Assembly (NCBI GenBank): GCA_937876775.1
Contig: CALEFA010000070.1
Coordinates: forward strand, 1 to 64,000
Source of the DNA: an uncultured Rhodobiaceae bacterium
GTDB lineage: Bacteria; Pseudomonadota; Alphaproteobacteria; RS24
Direction: 5' to 3'
DNA length: 64,000 bases
Both the position numbers and the translations under genes were made by a program. The notes beneath the pieces were generated by a model. That model saw only the letters and a program-made list of their open reading frames with translations. It searched no databases and was not told where the DNA came from. This document shows, piece by piece, positions 60,083-64,000 of this stretch. Numbering within the stretch: the first letter of the stretch is position 1; each line of letters begins with the position of its first letter.

Positions 60083-63000
60083 ATGAAATTTGATCGCTTG
60101 CGTCTTTCCGGTTTTAAGTCTTTCGTCGATCCGGTCGATCTCGATATTCTGCCGGGCATGACAGGCGTTGTTGGCCCTAATGGGTGCGGCAAATCAAATT
60201 TGCTGGAAGCCTTGCGTTGGGTGATGGGTGAAACATCCTATAAATCCATGCGTGGATCGGGCATGGAAGACGTTATTTTCTCTGGCACCAATGCACGCGC
60301 CTCGCGCAATCATGCTGAGGTAATGCTGGTGTTAGGTAATCAAGAACGCGACGCACCGGCTGAATATAATGATGGCGACACGCTTGAAGTAACGCGCCGA
60401 ATTGAGCGCGATGCTGGCTCCGCCTATCGCATTAATGGGCGCGATGTGCGGGCCCGTGACGTGCAGCTTTTATTCGCTGATGCTTCGTCAGGTGCGCGGT
60501 CGAATTCGCTGGTGAAGCAAGGCCAAATTGGCGAACTGATTAGCGCTAAGCCAGAAGCGCGGCGGCTCATTCTAGAGGAGGCTGCGGGTATTTCTGGTCT
60601 ACATTCGCGCCGCCATGAAGCTGAACTTCGGCTGCGGGCAGCCGATAGTAATTTAGAAAAACTTGACGACACGCTGACCTCGCTAGAGACGCAATTGCGT
60701 CAGCTCAAAAGACAAGCGCGCCAAGCCAGTCGCTATAAAGGCATTTCTGGGCAAATTCGCGAAGTTGAAGCATTGGCACTGCATTTGCGTTGGCAACAAG
60801 CACAGGATTTGGTCGAGAAAAGCGAAAGCGAGCTAATCGATATTCGCAAGCAAGTCAGCGAAGCGACCAGCCTCGCGAGTGCCGCCAATACTGCGCAAAT
60901 TGAGGCTCAACTGGCTTTGCCAGATTTGCGCAATAAAGAGGTTGAAGCGGCTACGGCGTTACGCCGTTTGACAGTCGAGCAAGAGGGGCTAAACACTGAA
61001 ATGCGTCGGGCCGAAGAAATGATTGCCCGACTGAACGCGCAAATCGCCACAGTTCAACAAGATAGTGCCCGCGAGCAGGCAGCTTTGGCCGAAGCCGAAC
61101 AGCAATTAACTGCCCTTGATGAGGAAGAAAAAACCATACGCGCCAGTATTTCTGACGATGAAAGTGCGGCCGAAAAATCAGCCAGTGAACAAGTTGATTT
61201 GGCGCGCCAAGCTTTGGATGAGGCGCAGAAAACATTTGATGATGCTAATGCTAAAGCGGCTGAGTTCCGAGCGCGTCAACAGGCTTTTGAATCCAATATC
61301 GCCAGCAATGAGGCGCGTCAGCGTCGCTTACAAGATGAGCAAACCAAGGTTGAAAAAGCGCGCGCCTACATTAAAGACGAGATGATGGCTGACTTTGATC
61401 TGGTCGCGCGACAAAGAGAAGTTGAAGATTTAGCGCAACAATATCAAGACGCCAGTGAAGCCTTGGCCGCCGCAGAAGAAAATTACCGCGCCGCCCGCGA
61501 TGCCCAGCAAGCAGCCAGTGAGCCGTCACGTGAAGCGCGTGCTGTGCTGGAACGTTTGGTGGGCGAGCGCGATGCATTGGCTGCCTTATTCGCCAATGCC
61601 GATGATGCCGATTATCCGGCCTTGCTCGATAAAGTCAGCGTCGACAATGGATATGAAGCGGCTTTGGGTGCGGCGCTGGGTGATGATCTGCAAGCCTCGT
61701 CGGAAACTGGCGCGCCAAGTTTTTGGCAGGCTATTGGCACGAAAGCAGCGGAACAAGAATTGCCACAGGGCGTCAATTCACTGGCACAATTTGTGTCGGG
61801 CACGAATTTACTACAACGCAGCCTGTCGCAGGTTGGGCTGGTTGATCAAGCCGATGGCGCGCGCCTGCAAAGCGCTTTATTGCCCGGCCAGCGACTGGTT
61901 TCCAAACAAGGCGATGTGTGGCGCTGGGATGGCTATTGCGCGACAGCCGATGCGCCCACCGCAGCGGCCAAAAGCTTGGCGCAACGCAATCGATTGGAGC
62001 AATTGGTTGGCGACATTGAGACCGCCGAAGGCAAGGCGGATGCCGCCTATGAAACCGTTGAGGCGGCACGGTTGGCTTTTGAAACCGCTGCCCAAGCGCA
62101 AGATAGCTGCCGCCTTACGGCACAAAATTTACAGCAAGAATTAACTTCGGCGCAAAAACAATTGGCGCAGGCCGAAGCTGGTGTGGCAACGCAAAATGCC
62201 AAACTGAACGCATTGGAAACCGCCCAGGCACGTTTGCTGTCTGATATGGATGAAGTGGCAAAACTGGAAGCGGTTGCGCAATCTGATTTGCAAGCCATGG
62301 GTGATGCCGCCGGTCTCGAGCAGGCCGTTGCCGCCGCCCGTGAACTGTTGGATGAGGGGCGCGCGCGCCATGCTGAAGCGCAAGCCAGTTTGCGCGGTTT
62401 GCAAAGCCAGCGCGAAGCACGCGATGCGCTTTTGCTACGGTTAACAGCCGACAAAACCCTTTGGGAACAGCGCCGTGAGGCCTCGACCGCGCAAGTGGCG
62501 GCGTTGAAAGACCGGTTGGAAGCCAATGTTGGTGAATTGCGCAAATTTGAAGCCGAGCCAAAGCAATTGGCTGAAAAGCGCAATGCGCTGGTTGATTTGA
62601 TTGCCGAGGCCGAAAGCAAGCGACAAATTGCGGCTGATCAGCTCAATGAGGCCGAGAAAAACAATGCCGAGGCTGATAAATTGGCTCGTGAAACTCAGGC
62701 CATTGTCTCGCAAACGCGCGAATCGCAAGCGCGTTTGGAAGCAACGCTCGATGCCAATAAAACCCGTCTTGATGAGACCGGCCAACGAATTAGAGAAGCG
62801 TTGCGCATTGAGCCGCAGCAAGCTCTGGCGGTTTCAGGCCATGACGTTGAAAAACCTTTTCCCGATGTCGAGAGCATGGAAAGCAAGCTTGAAAAATTAC
62901 GCCGCGAGCGCGAAAACCTCGGTGGGGTAAATTTACGGGCTGAAGAAGAAGCAACAGAGATTGCCGCGCAAATTGAAACCTTGACCGGCGAGCGCGATGA

Positions 63001-63592
63001 CTTGTCAGCCGCGATCAATAAATTGCGCCACGGTATTGGCCAGTTGAATCGCGAGGGGCGGCAACGCTTATTGGCGGCTTTTGATACAGTAAACGGCCAT
63101 TTTGGACGCCTGTTCTCGCAATTATTCGGCGGCGGTTCGGCCAGTCTGAAATTGACCGAAAGCGACGACCCCTTACAGGCTGGTTTGGAAATTATTGCTC
63201 ATCCGCCCGGCAAAAAGCCACAAGTCATGTCGCTATTATCGGGTGGTGAGCAGGCCTTGACCGCCATGGCTCTGATTTTTGCGGTATTTTTGACCAATCC
63301 ATCGCCGATTTGCGTCTTAGATGAGGTCGACGCCCCGCTTGATGATGCCAATGTGGAGCGTTTCTGCAATTTGGTGAAAGAAATTTCCGAACAAACCGGC
63401 ACCCGTTTTCTGGTCATCACCCACCATGCATTGACCATGGCGCGAATGGACAGATTATTCGGCGTGACCATGCAAGAACGCGGCGTAAGCCAACTTTTAT
63501 CGGTTGATTTGACGACGGCGGAACAATTTGCCGAAACTGGCCGCGACAAAATCGCATCCTCTGGAGAAAATGAAGCTAAATCAGTGGGTTAG
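60083..63592 (+). CDS. smc: Chromosome segregation protein SMC
   Basis: SMC is the ATPase of bacterial condensin, which compacts and separates chromosomes. The 1169-residue protein has an N-terminal head with Walker A GPNGCGKS at residues 31-38, two long coiled coils (about 170-500 and 660-1000) of Glu/Ala/Gln-rich heptads, a hinge domain between them (around residues 510-630), and the C-terminal head with signature LLSGGEQALTAMALIFA and Walker B PICVLDEVDAPLDD. Its partners ScpA and ScpB are not in the window. The dciA-dsbA-smc order matches other alphaproteobacteria. Confidence 0.97.
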   Translation: MKFDRLRLSGFKSFVDPVDLDILPGMTGVVGPNGCGKSNLLEALRWVMGETSYKSMRGSGMEDVIFSGTNARASRNHAEVMLVLGNQERDAPAEYNDGDTLEVTRRIERDAGSAYRINGRDVRARDVQLLFADASSGARSNSLVKQGQIGELISAKPEARRLILEEAAGISGLHSRRHEAELRLRAADSNLEKLDDTLTSLETQLRQLKRQARQASRYKGISGQIREVEALALHLRWQQAQDLVEKSESELIDIRKQVSEATSLASAANTAQIEAQLALPDLRNKEVEAATALRRLTVEQEGLNTEMRRAEEMIARLNAQIATVQQDSAREQAALAEAEQQLTALDEEEKTIRASISDDESAAEKSASEQVDLARQALDEAQKTFDDANAKAAEFRARQQAFESNIASNEARQRRLQDEQTKVEKARAYIKDEMMADFDLVARQREVEDLAQQYQDASEALAAAEENYRAARDAQQAASEPSREARAVLERLVGERDALAALFANADDADYPALLDKVSVDNGYEAALGAALGDDLQASSETGAPSFWQAIGTKAAEQELPQGVNSLAQFVSGTNLLQRSLSQVGLVDQADGARLQSALLPGQRLVSKQGDVWRWDGYCATADAPTAAAKSLAQRNRLEQLVGDIETAEGKADAAYETVEAARLAFETAAQAQDSCRLTAQNLQQELTSAQKQLAQAEAGVATQNAKLNALETAQARLLSDMDEVAKLEAVAQSDLQAMGDAAGLEQAVAAARELLDEGRARHAEAQASLRGLQSQREARDALLLRLTADKTLWEQRREASTAQVAALKDRLEANVGELRKFEAEPKQLAEKRNALVDLIAEAESKRQIAADQLNEAEKNNAEADKLARETQAIVSQTRESQARLEATLDANKTRLDETGQRIREALRIEPQQALAVSGHDVEKPFPDVESMESKLEKLRRERENLGGVNLRAEEEATEIAAQIETLTGERDDLSAAINKLRHGIGQLNREGRQRLLAAFDTVNGHFGRLFSQLFGGGSASLKLTESDDPLQAGLEIIAHPPGKKPQVMSLLSGGEQALTAMALIFAVFLTNPSPICVLDEVDAPLDDANVERFCNLVKEISEQTGTRFLVITHHALTMARMDRLFGVTMQERGVSQLLSVDLTTAEQFAETGRDKIASSGENEAKSVG

Positions 63593-63607
63593 AATATGTC
63601 CTACGGC

Positions 63608-63636
63608 TTGACAATCGGATGTTCTGAAAGTAGTGT
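63608..63636 (+). promoter_or_regulatory. Possible atp operon promoter
   Basis: A perfect -35 box TTGACA at 63608-63613 is followed, 17 bases later, by TAGTGT at 63631-63636, a weak -10. It would drive atpI and, presumably, the ATP synthase genes beyond the window. The first site is strong, the second is not. Confidence 0.35.
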
Positions 63637-63651
63637 GCGCCTCATCTGGAT

Positions 63652-63665
63652 CGCAGAATTCTGCG
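63652..63665. repeat. 14-base perfect palindrome in the smc-atpI spacer
   Basis: CGCAGAATTCTGCG is a perfect inverted repeat followed by CTTTTC. It may act as a weak transcription stop for smc or as a hairpin in the atpI leader, or be a protein-binding dyad. There is no proper loop or T tract, so I do not call it a terminator. Confidence 0.4.
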
Positions 63666-63681
63666 CTTTTCGGGGACATGA

Positions 63682-64000
63682 ATGAAACCGAAAAATCATC
63701 AGCCAGCAAATGATTGCCAAGATAAGCGTGATCGTCTGTCAGCTCTTGAAAGCGATATTTCTGAGATCCGGAAACGGCGGCAGCCGGTGCAGGAAAATCG
63801 CGCCAATGCGTCTATGCTAGGACTAGCGTGGCGCTTAACCATAGAAATGCTGGTTGGCATTGGGGTTGGTGGATATCTGGGCTGGTGGCTTGATCAGGCG
63901 ATGGGCACCAAGCCGATTATGATGTTGGTGTTGCTGATTCTGGGTATGGCAGCCGGACTACTGAATTCAGTCCGCACGGTTAGCGACATGCGCCGGAAGC
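63682..64000 (+). CDS. atpI: ATP synthase protein I (partial)
   Basis: This frame runs off the window end. The first 106 codons start MKPKNHQPANDCQDKRDRL, continue with a charged stretch (SALESDISEIRKRR) and then the AtpI pattern: WRLTIEMLVGIGVGGYLGWWLD as the first helix, MGTKPIMMLVLLILGMAAGL as the second and LNSVRTVSDMRRK. AtpI helps assemble the c-ring and imports magnesium. It would head the F0 genes (atpB, atpE, atpF) next door. GGGGA lies just ahead of the ATG. Confidence 0.88.
   Translation, partial: MKPKNHQPANDCQDKRDRLSALESDISEIRKRRQPVQENRANASMLGLAWRLTIEMLVGIGVGGYLGWWLDQAMGTKPIMMLVLLILGMAAGLLNSVRTVSDMRRK

Overview
The window is a gene-dense stretch of an alphaproteobacterial chromosome. 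The evidence is a CcrM-type adenine methyltransferase with GANTC sites in its own leader, the linked set hisS-hisZ-hisG, an ScfR-type regulator divergent from isocitrate lyase, the cox cluster (coxB-coxA-ctaB-small membrane protein-ctaG-coxC-surf1) running into thrC, split glycine decarboxylase subunits behind a tandem glycine riboswitch, and mutY / DUF721 / dsbA / smc. LpxK and WaaA show a Gram-negative envelope with Kdo-lipid A, and the aa3-type oxidase shows aerobic respiration. I cannot name the genus. I see no tRNA, rRNA, CRISPR array, prophage, transposase or integrase, so this looks like stable core genome.

Layout. 1-2000: groES-groEL with a terminator. 2191-8460 (minus): scfR-like regulator, hisS, hisZ, hisG and a TauE/SafE permease. 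8671-10849 (plus): isocitrate lyase and an RraA-like protein, facing a nitronate monooxygenase-like gene and a PPIase/HupE pair on minus (10856-13955). 14094-17212 (plus): pgi-mutL. 17297-19119 (minus): tadA and an ACAD10/11-like acyl-CoA dehydrogenase. 19165-21344 (plus): rluB, rsmD and a GNAT gene. 21358-23740 (minus): purD and an ACAD10-type kinase-like protein. 23797-26376 (plus): xseA, a DUF2093 protein and an M23 peptidase. 26373-34009 (minus): ubiA, desaturase, pmbA, msbA-like, waaA, lpxK. 34061-36280 (plus): rsmE-gshA. 36288-37712 (minus): tldD. 37932-46070 (plus): cox assembly genes, surf1, thrC and a 7TM-like membrane protein. 46086-48095: yqgE on minus, then a DsbD-N-like protein and a peroxiredoxin on plus. 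48092-50428 (minus): ispH, thrB, rnhA. 50577-57632 (plus): lipoprotein, glycine riboswitch, gcvT-gcvH-gcvPA-gcvPB, rnhB, ccrM. 57629-58663 (minus): mutY. 58708-64000 (plus): DUF721/DciA-like, dsbA, smc and the start of atpI.

The genes form several coherent units: histidine biosynthesis and tRNA charging; glyoxylate shunt entry with its probable regulator; lipid A/Kdo assembly and flipping; terminal oxidase synthesis with haem and copper assembly factors; threonine synthesis from both sides (thrB, thrC); and glycine-induced glycine cleavage. Both halves of the TldD/TldE (PmbA) protease are present, about 5 kb apart.

The only stretch longer than about 300 bases without a protein gene is 51063-51382, which holds a promoter and the riboswitch. 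I found no clearly new defence or mobile system. The most unusual items are a helix-turn-helix domain fused to HisZ next to AT-rich palindromes, a regularly repeated TGTAAA-type motif between the ScfR-like regulator and isocitrate lyase, three GANTC sites packed at the ccrM start, an orphan 7TM-type membrane sensor-like protein behind thrC, and the split ACAD10/ACAD11-like pair.
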